64,000 bases of DNA from Trigonopsis variabilis (lineage: Eukaryota > Ascomycota > Trigonopsidomycetes > Trigonopsidales > Trigonopsidaceae): contig PPXM03000005.1 in assembly GCA_003707065.3 (NCBI GenBank), positions 186,001 to 250,000 on the forward strand. The letters run 5' to 3'. Positions 29,316 through 38,961 of the stretch are shown piece after piece; within the stretch, counting starts at the first letter, position 1; each line of letters opens with the position of its first letter. Below the pieces are notes generated by a model, which saw nothing but the letters and a program-made list of their open reading frames with translations, ran no database searches and was not told the DNA's origin. The position numbers were made by a program, and so were the translations under genes.

Positions 29316-29766
29316 CACAGGCTGCGACCTTATAAGCCTGTTTCAGACTACCTCACTCGAGCCTCCGTGTCTCAGAGCAATGATGATCGGATCAATTGGG
29401 GACTCTACTTAGGTAGAACGCAGTTGTCAGTCTGTAGCCAGGAAATGCATTTGGGACATGGATTGCAGGTATCGCCCAAACGTTACACGTTTCCTGCCTA
29501 AAGAGGAAATGTTTGTACTAGCAGTAATTCTTTTTCAAAGATGATCGAGGCTTTTGCATGGAGTTCATAAGCCCGTGACTGATGGCAAGTATTTGAATGG
29601 TCTTTTATATGATTGCATCATGTATCCAGTCAAGTCACTCCCATGCACCCTAAGCCTCTGCTGACAACGAGAACTACATCTCAAACAAATGGTCACAAAG
29701 CATGGAACGCTATTGTAATTGCTGATCAGGCTCATTGGTATTTCTACAGCTATTTATTGATGCCAT
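29316..29766. other. Intergenic region between PfkB kinase and SAM37-like genes
   Basis: 451 bp, upstream of the kinase. No box, repeat or coding frame of note. Confidence 0.4.
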
Positions 29767-30912
29767 CTAGTATGTTAAATAATGGACAATCGTCGTCACA
29801 AGACTGGGTCGCTCTTGATGTCCAGGAGTTCGTGTATGCAATTTGGCCTCCGCGTAGACGGAATTGACGACACCTCCACAGTTATCGTCTCTATTTTGGA
29901 TCTGTGCCAGCTTGTAGAGCTGATTGTATTGTTTTCGGATAAAGTCACCGAGGAAACGGTCGTGATACTCCCGCGCAGTTTGAAGTTTGAGATTACAGAT
30001 TAGGAATAAATCTGCCGTGGTAATTCTAGAAGTCAGCAAGAGTGCATACTCAAAGATATACCTATCCCCAAACATGAAAGGCCGCAGAGATCCGTCTGGG
30101 TCGGTCATGATATCCATGATTGTCGAGTAGATCTCATCAGCAAGCATCAACACCCAGACAGCTTGACCAGACAACGACTCAGATATTAACGACATCACCC
30201 GCGAATGACGTTCTTTTTCTTCTAGACTTGTTGCTGTTGAACGAGTGGGGTGGCCCCAAAGGGACATGGACGCCTGCGTAGAGTAGCTGTCGAGCAAGTT
30301 TGCTTGGTTCTTTTGATGAGACAAGGATTTAGAGGAAGGTGATGCTAGATGGCCATTGAGAGTTGAGTCTAATAAAGAGTCCCAACCCCAAGCTTGAAGA
30401 TTCCGCTCACTCGCCGACCGGATCTGGTTGGGAAAGAAGTATTGAGAAGGAAATGGAACCTGTCGAGCTATCATAGGGCGGAACGTATTCTTAAAGTTGA
30501 TATCATGCAAACACATGTTGTAAACAGTCAAAGGACCCAGGTGGTCCTTTAAATAGCGACACATTCTATAGTTAGTTCAAGGATTGATCCAGGAAAATGA
30601 ACATACCCGTCGTGGAACACCTTCTCCCTGGGTGATAGGTGACCATCAATATCAGCCCCTAGACTTTTCAGATAGCGGATGATATTATCAATTCCGCTGA
30701 TGTCCTTGCCGTTATAGCGTAGCAATGGTAGACTGACTAAAGTCTCAGCAAGCCCTCTAGAAGTACTCACAGTCTGGCGAAGTTCCGGGATTAGAGCATG
30801 GAACGATACTATAATCAACGCCCGTAAGCTGCAGGTAGCAAATGGCGACCAGATCATCGGCGCTAAACGATCCTAGATGATTATTAAAAGCGCCCCAAGT
30901 GAAGATTTCCAT
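29767..30912 (-). CDS. Metaxin/Sam37-like mitochondrial outer-membrane sorting protein
   Basis: Exons 30771-30912, 30607-30736 and 29767-30565 (introns 34 and 41 nt) give 356 aa. The N-terminal thioredoxin-like Tom37 region reads MEIFTWGAFNNHLGSFSADD...CNPGTSP-type with LPLLRYNGKDISGIDNIIRYLKS, close to metaxins. The second part is GST-C-like and helical (ADLFLICNLKLQ). Metaxins belong to the sorting and assembly machinery that inserts beta-barrel proteins. No strong C-terminal membrane anchor is visible, unlike budding-yeast Sam37, so it could equally be the Sam35/metaxin-2 arm. Confidence 0.75.
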
Positions 30913-31216
30913 GGCGACTCGGCGAGAGATGAAAGATAAGAATGCAACGGAAGACCTGGAAGGTGAACGGAGGAGAGGAAGTTCTAGATGCGCCGACGGA
31001 TCAAGTTTCACGATCCATTTCAACCAGTGGGAGCTGTCGACTGAACGCTACAACGGGGTACGAAAATCATGCTACAGTGACCAAACGACGAATTAGAGCC
31101 TACCCAAACATAACATACACTTGAGGCGTGTGAAGAACCAGTCTAGGGAAAAAATAGAGTAGCGTGAATGTAAGATGCAAAAGGCAAACGAGGAGAAAAA
31201 CCAAACCGGCCGGCCC
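30913..31216. other. Intergenic region between SAM37-like and eIF4E genes
   Basis: 304 bp, the SAM37-like promoter side and the eIF4E 3' end. Nothing distinct is seen. Confidence 0.4.
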
Positions 31217-31939
31217 TTAGACACGTAATTTTGGTTTCGCTCGAGTTGAGCCCGAGGTCGAGGCATCGCTGTGCGAGGTAAACTCCAATGGTTCCGAGGG
31301 TGACATTTCCAAAACTGTCTTGAGTCGGCGGCCAATTTTCATCAAGACTTGGTCGTTATCGCATGTCCGAGTCCAGACGTTGATTCGGTAAAAGTTCCGT
31401 CGAGAATTAATGACGCATCCCATGATTTCATTATCGCCTTCATCTTCTAAAGTTTCTCCAATCACTGCTAGCTGGACTTTTAACCAAATCTGATCGATAT
31501 CAACGCCTCGTTGCTCCTTATACTGGCGAGCCCATCGCCCCCCTTTTTTATTTTGGCTATCTTCCCATTCAGGCCGGACTCCAGTCTTGAACAAATGGTA
31601 ATCGGTCTTGACTGCAATCGAAGATGCTGTGGCTATATTATTATAAATTCCCCAAAAAAGCTCCACCGTATCAAACTCCGCCACTTTCTTGAGCATATCG
31701 TTCCAATTTCCCTTGCTGGCTTGATCTCTTGCCGTACGGGTAAACCATAGAGCCCATTTATGCATCAACGGATGGACCACCGTGTAATTATAAGGATCCT
31801 CAAATATCGTGATCTTTTCATCATCCCCCTTGTCTTCTCCTTCCGGTTGCTCCTCAACTTTCTCGTTGATCACCTCCTCCGTCTCATCAATTCTCAACTC
31901 CTTGACCGATTCTTCTATAACTTTAGTTTCGTCGCTCAT
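31217..31939 (-). CDS. Translation initiation factor eIF4E
   Basis: 240 aa, single exon, ATG 31939. After an acidic ~40-residue N-terminus comes the cap-binding fold: HPLMHKWALWFTR, VELFWGIYNNIATASSIAVKTDYHLFKTGVRPEWED, GGRWARQYKEQRG, and VINSRRNFYRINVWTR. The cap-stacking tryptophans and WED glutamate are in place. It binds the mRNA cap and eIF4G. An AAAATTTTT motif lies 17 bp upstream of the ATG. Confidence 0.96.
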   Translation of the reverse strand: MSDETKVIEESVKELRIDETEEVINEKVEEQPEGEDKGDDEKITIFEDPYNYTVVHPLMHKWALWFTRTARDQASKGNWNDMLKKVAEFDTVELFWGIYNNIATASSIAVKTDYHLFKTGVRPEWEDSQNKKGGRWARQYKEQRGVDIDQIWLKVQLAVIGETLEDEGDNEIMGCVINSRRNFYRINVWTRTCDNDQVLMKIGRRLKTVLEMSPSEPLEFTSHSDASTSGSTRAKPKLRV

Positions 31940-31955
31940 GTTGAACCACGGTTAG

Positions 31956-31964
31956 AAAATTTTT
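31956..31964 (-). promoter_or_regulatory. RRPE-like element upstream of eIF4E
   Basis: AAAATTTTT, similar to the ribosomal RNA processing element (AAAAATTTT) bound by Stb3 in budding yeast. It is very near the ATG. Confidence 0.35.
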
Positions 31965-32142
31965 GTCGCACAAAGCGTACCGAGGTGATGATTTAGCAGA
32001 CGTTGCTATGACAATCACCGACGCCCTGTTACACAAGCTTAGCCTCGCTTCTTACATGATTCTTCTGCTTGCGACAGATTAAGCGTGGTGAAGATGTGGA
32101 CGAGAGTCATCCCTCTTGGGTGTTGGTAGGAGGAAATTGATC

Positions 32143-32174
32143 GAGACTCTTGTTGGGTGAGACTCTTGTTGGGT
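32143..32174. repeat. 16-bp tandem duplication (2 copies)
   Basis: GAGACTCTTGTTGGGT is repeated exactly, head-to-tail, just past the 3' end of the orphan ORF on the minus strand. Confidence 0.9.
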
Positions 32175-32242
32175 GGTCAAATTTTCTCGTATCTTACGAA
32201 GTCTTTCGCACATTAGCTGTCTATAGATTGGATTAGAGATAT

Positions 32243-32884
32243 TCAGATAAATCTGAGCCATATTTGCGGCGATAATTTGCTCCTGATGGCGCTCTTTATT
32301 CCTTTCAGTTTCTTATAAAGAAATTGAAGGGAATAAAGAGCAATCATCCAGCAATTTTTCGTAGCTGGCTCTTGCTCAGCAGAAAGATCTCCATGTTTCA
32401 ATTCTGGGAAAGGAATTGGATCCCAATCCCTTTTCCAGAGTTGGTCATCGCCGTCGTAGTCTTGGTAGGTTTCTTTCTTTGCTTGGGCAAAGCTCACCCA
32501 TTTCATGATTTCAATCTCAGCTTCAGTCAAGTATATAGGTTCCACATGTTTCAAGCATGTGGAACCAATATACTTGCCCAAAGCAGGAATAATTGATTCC
32601 GGTTCCGTCCAAACTCTTCCAGCACCAGGCCTGACGAATCGATCCATGTTCCTCTTGAAAACCGGGGTTTTCTCAGGCGATTTGATGGCCGTCTCGCACT
32701 CGACTTTCTCTGGTAGGTCCACAAAAGGGATATTAATATAAGTTTGAAAAACTTCGTCTATTTTCTCTCTTCGTTCCCTCCAGGCATCCCAGTACATAGC
32801 TGGATCATCTTGGAGAGATGAATGATCCTCATGTTTTGCAAGAGCGTAATCTTTGATGATGGAGCAGTCGACAATAGAACTCAT
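32243..32884 (-). CDS. Orphan 213-aa ORF built over multiple hairpins
   Basis: A single open frame from ATG 32884 to the stop at 32243. The product starts MSSIVDCSIIKDYALAKHED, is rich in Glu, Lys and Trp (YWDAWRERREKIDEVF, DQLWKRDWDPIPFPELKHGD) and has a hydrophobic stretch, WMIALYSLQFLYKKL, near the C-terminus. No family is recognised. At least five inverted repeats lie within it, three of them with arms of 21-23 bp (32292-32340, 32399-32443, 32528-32576). It may be a fast-evolving lineage-specific gene or a non-genic region that happens to be open. The charged, non-repetitive composition favours a protein. Confidence 0.45.
   Translation of the reverse strand: MSSIVDCSIIKDYALAKHEDHSSLQDDPAMYWDAWRERREKIDEVFQTYINIPFVDLPEKVECETAIKSPEKTPVFKRNMDRFVRPGAGRVWTEPESIIPALGKYIGSTCLKHVEPIYLTEAEIEIMKWVSFAQAKKETYQDYDGDDQLWKRDWDPIPFPELKHGDLSAEQEPATKNCWMIALYSLQFLYKKLKGIKSAIRSKLSPQIWLRFI
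32292..32340. repeat. Near-perfect 23-bp inverted repeat, 3-nt loop
   Basis: Arms 32292-32314 and 32318-32340 pair at 21 of 23 positions; both exceptions would be G-U pairs in plus-strand RNA. Loop ATA. Confidence 0.93.
32399..32443. repeat. Near-perfect 21-bp inverted repeat, 3-nt loop
   Basis: Arms 32399-32419 and 32423-32443 pair at 18 of 21 positions around the loop ATC. The sequence is unrelated to the neighbouring hairpins. Confidence 0.92.
32528..32576. repeat. Near-perfect 21-bp inverted repeat, 7-nt loop
   Basis: Arms 32528-32548 and 32556-32576 pair at 20 of 21 positions around TTTCAAG. Confidence 0.93.
32657..32672. repeat. Short inverted repeat, 7-bp arms
   Basis: GAAAACC (32657-32663) and GGTTTTC (32666-32672) separated by GG. 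A further pair, GGATCAT (32802-32808) and ATGATCC (32822-32828), lies nearer the ORF start. Confidence 0.85.
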
Positions 32885-34080
32885 TGAGATTGTAGAAGAA
32901 CCTGTGATGCGTCTTCTGCATTACCTATTCTTTATATACCATTCTCGCCTTGGTTTAAAAGGCTTTCTCAGGCCGACTAAGGCGAGAAGTAATGAGGCGG
33001 TAATCTTATCTGGTATACGCCTTCAACCTATTATCAGTGTACTTTCTTTCATGTGTGAGAGGCCCATTTATGACGATCTAAATCCTCGATATGGCTATCG
33101 TCTGAATTCAGCTCTCGCCAATGGCTGGTATCGTTCAGAATGTGAGGCCCTGCTGCGGAGGTTTTCCCTCTATTGATATATCAGTTCACGTTTCCCTATC
33201 GGCACATGATTTACCATTTCATAGCCAGAGGCGATGCTGGTCATTCAAGGCTCTAGGTATCTGATATCCAGCCTTTCTGCCAGACTGCCTTAAGCACTTT
33301 GACAGGTGGCCTTGACGCTTACAGCGCCTCTGCTCGTGGTTTATACTTGATCTTGCTATATGGTTTGCAGAATGCTTCATTTATACCTATTAAAGGTAAT
33401 GGCAGGTGAGCGAAAACAGCGGTGAATGGGGTTAAATCGCCACTCAATTTTGTCACGTGGAGGGAGCCTTGCCTGTCCCCTAAAAAGCTGTTTGGTTTTG
33501 GATACACACTGGCGTGTAAGGAGTGGTGGATCCATCACCTATAGCATGCACTAACTTAACGGCTGGGCGCCGTTGGACCACAATTACGGAAATGGAAATT
33601 TAGCGTCCAGTCTATTCCCAAATAGGAATTGGGGACAAAGAGACTGGACTAGGGTGCGACTTACAAAGACAGATTGACTGATTCTTGTAAAAGATATGAT
33701 ACAGTCAATCGAGACGTGGACGTAAATATAAGATCTCGGACACAGAATGACGCTCTGGCCATTATCAGCTTTTCGCCATCTCTTCAGCGCAGCCCACGTG
33801 ACCTGGTATTGGGGCAGCACAATGAGCTAGCACGCAGGCTCAGGCAAAGGGACAGAATGACAAGGAAACATTTGGATCGTCGGGCATGGTCTAATCCCAT
33901 ATGTCATTGTGCTTATGCTCAGACAAAACTCACAGAGCATTCGGTCCCACTTCATGCGACAATGCGCTAGCGAGCAATGTCGCAAGCGAGTATCAGATAG
34001 TTGGCTGCGGCTTCTCCCGATAAGGATGACACCGGGCCTAACGTCTCGAGACTCGACTGGCTTGGTTATTAACAGAGAAC
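32885..34080. other. 1.2-kb intergenic region rich in inverted repeats
   Basis: No convincing gene. Inverted pairs: TTCTCGCCTT 32942-32951 with 32979-32988; GTCCAGTCT 33605-33613 with 33641-33649 (enclosing CCCAA/TTGGG); GATTGACTG 33672-33680 with 33702-33710, interleaved with TTACAA/TTGTAA; GCGACA 33956-33961 with 33978-33983. The right end is the promoter and leader of the G-alpha gene, and TTAACAG just before its ATG looks like a 3' splice site. Confidence 0.6.
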
Positions 34081-35331
34081 ATGTTATGTTGCTCCTATTC
34101 GGATGAAGCAGCGAATAAAGAACGCGATCTGTCGAACGGGCTAAGCGCCAATGAGTCAAAGGCGATTTCGAGGTCTGTGGACGCATTTTTGGAGGGCCAG
34201 AAAGTCTTGACGAAGAAACAGATCAAAGCTTTGGTTCTGGGGCCAGGTGGGAGCGGGAAAAGTACACTATTGAAGCAAATGAAGCTGTTGAATGGAGATC
34301 CGTTTACTGAGCATGATCGAGCCATAGGAAAGCTGGCCATTTTCGAGAATATCATCACCTTGTTTCAGACTGTGATTAAGAAGATGCCCGAGTATGATTT
34401 GACGTTTGAGTTGCCGGACGTTCACACACACGCGCTCAAGGTCTTGGAAGCTACCTTTCCGGCTGAGGATCTAAACAAGCAGGAAGTATACAACCCATTG
34501 AATGATGTACCCAAGCCCGCCGTTGAAGAGCAAGGCTCTGAGGCTGAAAATACAGCTAGCAATGGCGAGCAAGAAACGGAGAAAGGCCCGAAAGACATGA
34601 CTCCTTACAGTGAACTGTTTTCGTTCCAGTTGTTTGTTTCTCTTCGGGCTGTATTAGGGGATCCTGGATTCCAAGACTGTCTGGCTTGTGGGGCCGACTT
34701 TGCAATCGGGGATAACTATTTATTTCTTATAGACAACATGGAGCGCTTTTTTGGTCCCAATTATATGCCTACCGACCAGGATTTGTTACTTGTGCGACTT
34801 CAGACCTCAGGGATCCACCAGTGCATTCTGTCGGGCGGCCAGCTGACTTATCGGATCTTTGATGTTGGCGGCCAGCGCTCTGAGCGGCGGAAATGGATCC
34901 ACTGTTTTGAGAATGTAGATGCGATTCTGTTTGTGGTCGCTGCGAGCAGCTACAACGAATGTCTAGTGGAAGATCATAAGTTCAACAATCTCAAGGAAAG
35001 CATAAATCTCTTTGAAAGCGTGTGCAATTCCCGCTGGTTCGTCCAGACGGCCTTTATCTTATTCCTCAACAAAATGGATCTCCTGGCAGAGAAGCTGCGC
35101 GAGTCGCCGTTTAATCGCTACGTTCCCCTCTATAAGGACGATCCCAAGAACGCCGAGCAGGTATCAGAGTTCCTTAAAAAGCTTTTTGTCGGCGTTGGAC
35201 AGCGACTTAATCCGGGTCGAGAAATCTACACCCACAAGATAACTGCGATCGACACTTCGATTGTTAAAAAGACGATGATTTCCGTGGACGACATCCTTCT
35301 CCAGCACGCACTCAAGGAGAAAATATTCTAG
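34081..35331 (+). CDS. Heterotrimeric G-protein alpha subunit, divergent P-loop
   Basis: 416 aa from ATG 34081. G1 is GPGGSGKST (residues 54-62) rather than GAGESGKST. The helical domain follows, with an acidic Glu/Ala insertion of ~50 residues (about 145-185). Switch I has VRLQTSGI with the ADP-ribosylatable Arg; switch II is intact, DVGGQRSERRKWIHCFENVD; G4 is FLNKMDLL; the G5-like segment is TAIDT. The start MLCC lacks the Gly2 myristoylation site of most fungal alpha subunits but has Cys3/Cys4. A TTAACAG acceptor-like site directly upstream leaves open a missing first exon carrying MG. Such proteins relay nutrient or pheromone signals; which one is unclear. Confidence 0.9.
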   Translation: MLCCSYSDEAANKERDLSNGLSANESKAISRSVDAFLEGQKVLTKKQIKALVLGPGGSGKSTLLKQMKLLNGDPFTEHDRAIGKLAIFENIITLFQTVIKKMPEYDLTFELPDVHTHALKVLEATFPAEDLNKQEVYNPLNDVPKPAVEEQGSEAENTASNGEQETEKGPKDMTPYSELFSFQLFVSLRAVLGDPGFQDCLACGADFAIGDNYLFLIDNMERFFGPNYMPTDQDLLLVRLQTSGIHQCILSGGQLTYRIFDVGGQRSERRKWIHCFENVDAILFVVAASSYNECLVEDHKFNNLKESINLFESVCNSRWFVQTAFILFLNKMDLLAEKLRESPFNRYVPLYKDDPKNAEQVSEFLKKLFVGVGQRLNPGREIYTHKITAIDTSIVKKTMISVDDILLQHALKEKIF

Positions 35332-35503
35332 TAGCACAGCAAGCAGAGATAAGCGCAAGGTTTCTGAGCAAGGGCAACGGGTGGTTTCTGGATCATCTAT
35401 CAGACTTTATTGGAGTCTTTCATCAGCAATATAGATACACAATTTTGACATATCATCATCCTAATCTATTACAACTATTATTCTCGTCATTGCGTCCGTT
35501 ACA

Positions 35504-36907
35504 TTACCATCTGTGGCTCTCGTCGCCTCCTTTCCACGCTCTCTCCACGTAGCCTAGCTCTCTCTTGACCCGCGCTACGGTAGCAGGATCGCCAGTGTTC
35601 TTGCCGATGTTATCACTAATCTTAATCGCCGGGCGGCCCTCTGCGCTCGACAACTTGATCACGATATTCAGCGGTGGGGACTTCTTGGACGGGTCGCTTT
35701 GATGGACAAAGTCGTCTAGATATGTTAGCACATTCCAGGGCGAAAAAGTACTCACTGGTAAAGAACGTACCCACTCCAAAGGCTACGTTAAACCCGGCTT
35801 CCTTGGCAACAGCCAGGTACTTTTCGCATCGCTCCACATTGAGCGAGTCACTAAAGACGATGGTCTTTGAGTACTTTGGGTACCCGCGCTCTTTAAAGTA
35901 AAAGTCAGCCAACCGCTTAGTGTAGAGAATGGGGTCACCCGAGTCTTGACGGACACCAGCGTAGATGTCACAGAGCTCCTTGTTGAAGACCTTGAGATAG
36001 GCTTCCGTTCCAAACGTATCGGTGAGAGCCACTCCCGCATGAGCCTTGCCGACCGTGTCGATCCAATTCTCCATGGCGACTTCGTTGGCTCGAATGTAGT
36101 CGTCAGTGATGGCGGCGATTCCCATGAACCACTCATGGGCCACCGTTCCAATGGGAGCGAGATTGAATTTCCGAGCAAAGTGGACATTGGACGTTCCCGT
36201 TAGAGCGCCCTTACCAGCAGCAGACGGGTTCTTGGCTTGTTCTGCCTGGTACTGCTTGTAACCTTGGACGATCCCTTCGAGCACGAGTTCTTGCGTGCGT
36301 CGAGACCGCCGTCGACGAGTGCCAAATTCGCTAAAGCTACAGCCGGTCCGCAAAAGCTCGAGCGCCTTGGCGCTTGCTTTTTCGAGCTGCCCGTCATAGG
36401 TCCAGTCGGTGTCGGTGTAGCGGAAATAGGCCTCAGAGACCAAGGCCAGGAGGGGGATTTCGTACAGAATTGTAGTGACCCATTTTCCGCTTATGGAAAG
36501 GGAGATGTCGTAGGCGTCGCCATGTTCCGGGACCAATGTATATTCGAGCTCCACCTCGGTGTCTGGATCCAGCCGTAACGTGGGCAAAAAGTCATAGTAC
36601 CCAGCAGGAAGGTAGGGAACGGCGGATCTTAGGTAACTGACTTCGTCGGCGGTGAATGTCAGATTCTTTAGCTGGGCGATTTCATTCTTGAGCCAGTCGA
36701 CGGATTTCTTATTTAAACGCTGCTCGGGGGTCCGGTTATGAAAGGCATAAGATACATCTGGTCAGGTTAGCACCTCGGCAGGGTCCGGTACCGACCTATA
36801 TGGCGATAGTGTTTCCATACAGCAGCCTGCATGGTCAATTTGTAGAGATCTGTATCCAGCAGAGAGGTAATTGAAGGGCCATGGTGATCCAATTGAGCTT
36901 GGGCCAT
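35504..36907 (-). CDS. NPT1: Nicotinate phosphoribosyltransferase
   Basis: Exons 36796-36907, 35756-36757 and 35504-35715 (introns 38 and 40 nt) give 441 aa, close to the ~430 of the yeast enzyme. Motifs: SLLDTDLYKLTMQAAVWKHY at the start, EFGTRRRRS, GTSNVHFARKFNLAPIGTVAHEW, GVRQDSGDP and, across the last junction, FGVGTFFTNDF, then PAIKISDNIGKNTGDP. The enzyme makes nicotinate mononucleotide from nicotinate and PRPP in NAD salvage. The first intron has an atypical GTCGGT donor, required by the frame. Confidence 0.95.
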
Positions 36908-36939
36908 GGTTTGGTACTACGGTCTTTGGCACGCTCCCA

Positions 36940-36976
36940 GGTGATACAAGCGATCACCAGTTTGGTCCAGACTGGT
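36940..36976. repeat. Two overlapping small inverted repeats upstream of NPT1
   Basis: GGTGAT (36940-36945) pairs with ATCACC (36953-36958), and ACCAGT (36956-36961) pairs with ACTGGT (36971-36976). They share bases, so two alternative hairpins are possible about 35 bp upstream of the ATG. Confidence 0.7.
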
Positions 36977-37153
36977 CACGGATCGACACCACATCAAGTA
37001 GAGCGTGCCGTCGTCAGGTGCTTCTTTTATTACAAGTTGATTGACGTAAAAAACATAATTGCTAGGAATAAGACAGTTATATCGATGCCGCTACAAAGGC
37101 AGTACATTCAACACATTCGAATACTTTTACAAACACAGACACCTTTTGAAAGC

Positions 37154-37909
37154 CTAGAAAGCCTTCTTGTCGACCAAGAGAGAAGCATACTCCTCCAAAG
37201 GACTGGCGGTAAGAGCGGTCTCGCCCCACAAATCAGGGGTCAAGAAACCGTAGGTGTTGGTGATGGCAGCAAAAGCAGCCTTGAGGGTGTTTTCAAGGGT
37301 CTTGGTACGACCAGACGACGAGGTGTAGGCATCCTCGACACCAGCCATCTGTAAGAGTCGTTTAACGGCAGGCGAAGCAACGACACCAGTACCACGGGGA
37401 GCAGGGATAAGACGGACAGAGACAGATCCACACTTTCCGGTGTTCTTGGAGGGAAGAGAGTGAGGTTGACCAAGGACGGTACCCCAGTAACCTCGTCGGA
37501 CGGGAACAACAGACAATTTGGCAATGATGATGGCGGCTCGGATGGCAGTAGCAACTTCCTTGGCGGTCTTGATACCGACACCAACGTGGCCGTTGAAGTC
37601 ACCGACAATGACAATGGCCTTGAATCGAGTTCGCTGACCGGCAGAGGTCTGTTTCTGGACGGGCTTGATCTTCATGACCTCGTCCTTGAGACCAGGGAGG
37701 AAAGCATCGATGATCTGGTACTCCTTGATGGGGACAGAGTGCAAGTAGACCTCCTCCAACGACTTGATCTTGTTGGCCTTCACAAGTCGACCAAGCTTGG
37801 TGACGGGAACCCATTGTTTTTCTTCATTGACTCGTCCTCCTCGTCGTCCAGCACGTCGGCCACGGCCACGGTCGCCTCGTCGTCCAAAACCTCCTCGGTT
37901 GTCACTCAT
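37154..37909 (-). CDS. RPS2: 40S ribosomal protein S2 (uS5)
   Basis: 251 aa, single exon. ATG 37909 gives [20 protein letters not shown], the usual RG-rich N-terminus; the open frame runs a little upstream. The S5 fold shows [34 protein letters not shown] and [13 protein letters not shown]. It sits at the mRNA entry channel and aids decoding fidelity. Confidence 0.97.
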   Translation of the reverse strand: MSDNRGGFGRRGDRGRGRRAGRRGGRVNEEKQWVPVTKLGRLVKANKIKSLEEVYLHSVPIKEYQIIDAFLPGLKDEVMKIKPVQKQTSAGQRTRFKAIVIVGDFNGHVGVGIKTAKEVATAIRAAIIIAKLSVVPVRRGYWGTVLGQPHSLPSKNTGKCGSVSVRLIPAPRGTGVVASPAVKRLLQMAGVEDAYTSSSGRTKTLENTLKAAFAAITNTYGFLTPDLWGETALTASPLEEYASLLVDKKAF

Positions 37910-38177
37910 TTTGTACTGTTGTAGATGATGAGACTGGGAGACGTGCGTGGGTTGACTTGTTGCAAACAGTCTCCGCAAACCCTCGCACGTGCACCACCGC
38001 TACCATCGCAATCGTAGCACTCACCGTGGTTCCACAGATGGATGGCATCAGGCCTGCACAAAGCACCACTGCACTATGGGAATGGCCACAGCGTATCAAA
38101 ATGATCGCACTCGCCCGTCCATAAGTATCATTGCAGGTATTATAGCCAGCAAAAATCTTATAGAGAGAGTGATCACA

Positions 38178-38770
38178 TCACCAACCTTCTTCCTGTTGGG
38201 AACTAATCCACGTAGCCATGGCCTCGTCATTTGCGGGCTCCTCTGATACAAATAGGTCTGCCTTGGTACATGACAGCATCACGTATATCGCCCGTCGATC
38301 CAGTCTAGAATGCTGGAACCGACTCTCAAGCTCTGGCTTGACATCCTCAGGCTCGTCGCCGCTCTGAGCTTCACTGGGACGATCTCGAAGGAAGGATTGC
38401 TAAACGTCAGAACTTGCATCTGATCCCAACTCACTCGTTCAAGAATCCATCCTTTACTCATATCCCCACCCTGGACCACGTAGATTTGAGCAGCCCATGA
38501 CCTGTCATCGATCGCTCCCGTCACCTTGACCGCGATATTCTTGGACTTTTTGGAGTCATTCCAGTCGTCAAGCCCGCGGATCATCTGGTTGGTACAGTCT
38601 TGCAACACCTGGTCGATCCGACCCTGGCTGCCTTGCCCTTTGACGAAGAAGTCGTAGTCGTCCGGCATCAAAATGAAAATCCTCGTCACAATTGACCGCC
38701 CGCGGTACTTGATATAGCGTCGACTAGAGTCAGATCATCTCCCACCAACTTATACGTACACAACCGGCAT
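38178..38770 (-). CDS. Unrecognised 173-aa protein, three exons
   Basis: Best model: exons 38760-38770 (11 nt), 38435-38723 and 38178-38399, introns 36 and 35 nt with GTACGT and GTGAGT donors. The first junction was chosen because the same GTACGT donor occurs in VMS1 and it alone joins the only upstream ATG to the conserved-looking frame MPVVRRYIKYRGRSIVTRIF. The middle has ILMPDDYDFFVKGQG and two Trp-containing segments (DDWNDSKK, RSWAAQIYVV, KGWILERQS); the end is acidic and polar. It looks like a small folded domain with a charged tail, but I do not recognise the family. Consistent phases and intron lengths support a real gene. The first exon remains the weakest part. Confidence 0.6.
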
Positions 38771-38961
38771 CCTTGGGTGTGGACCTTAAGTTGGGTCTTG
38801 CTGTTGTCGCCAGACTAAACTCCCAACTGTGAAGGTGATGCTGTAATGTGAGAATAAAGCTTGCGTCTACGGACTGAGCACCAACCCAATCTGTCCAAGT
38901 TTTCTATCGTACACTAACAACGGAGAGAAAGCAGCAGTTTAGGAGACTGCTCGACACCAAT

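Larger units (their letters stand above)
31940..32242. other. Intergenic region between eIF4E and orphan ORF
   Basis: 303 bp holding the RRPE-like element (31956-31964) and the 16-bp tandem duplication (32143-32174). No gene is seen. Confidence 0.45.

Noticed and set aside
32292-32576. Dispersed hairpin transposon (MITE-like) as origin of the hairpins
   Set aside because: The arms of different hairpins share no sequence, there is no common core, and no target-site duplication was seen.
32292-34000. CRISPR-like array
   Set aside because: There are no regularly spaced identical repeats, and the genome is eukaryotic.
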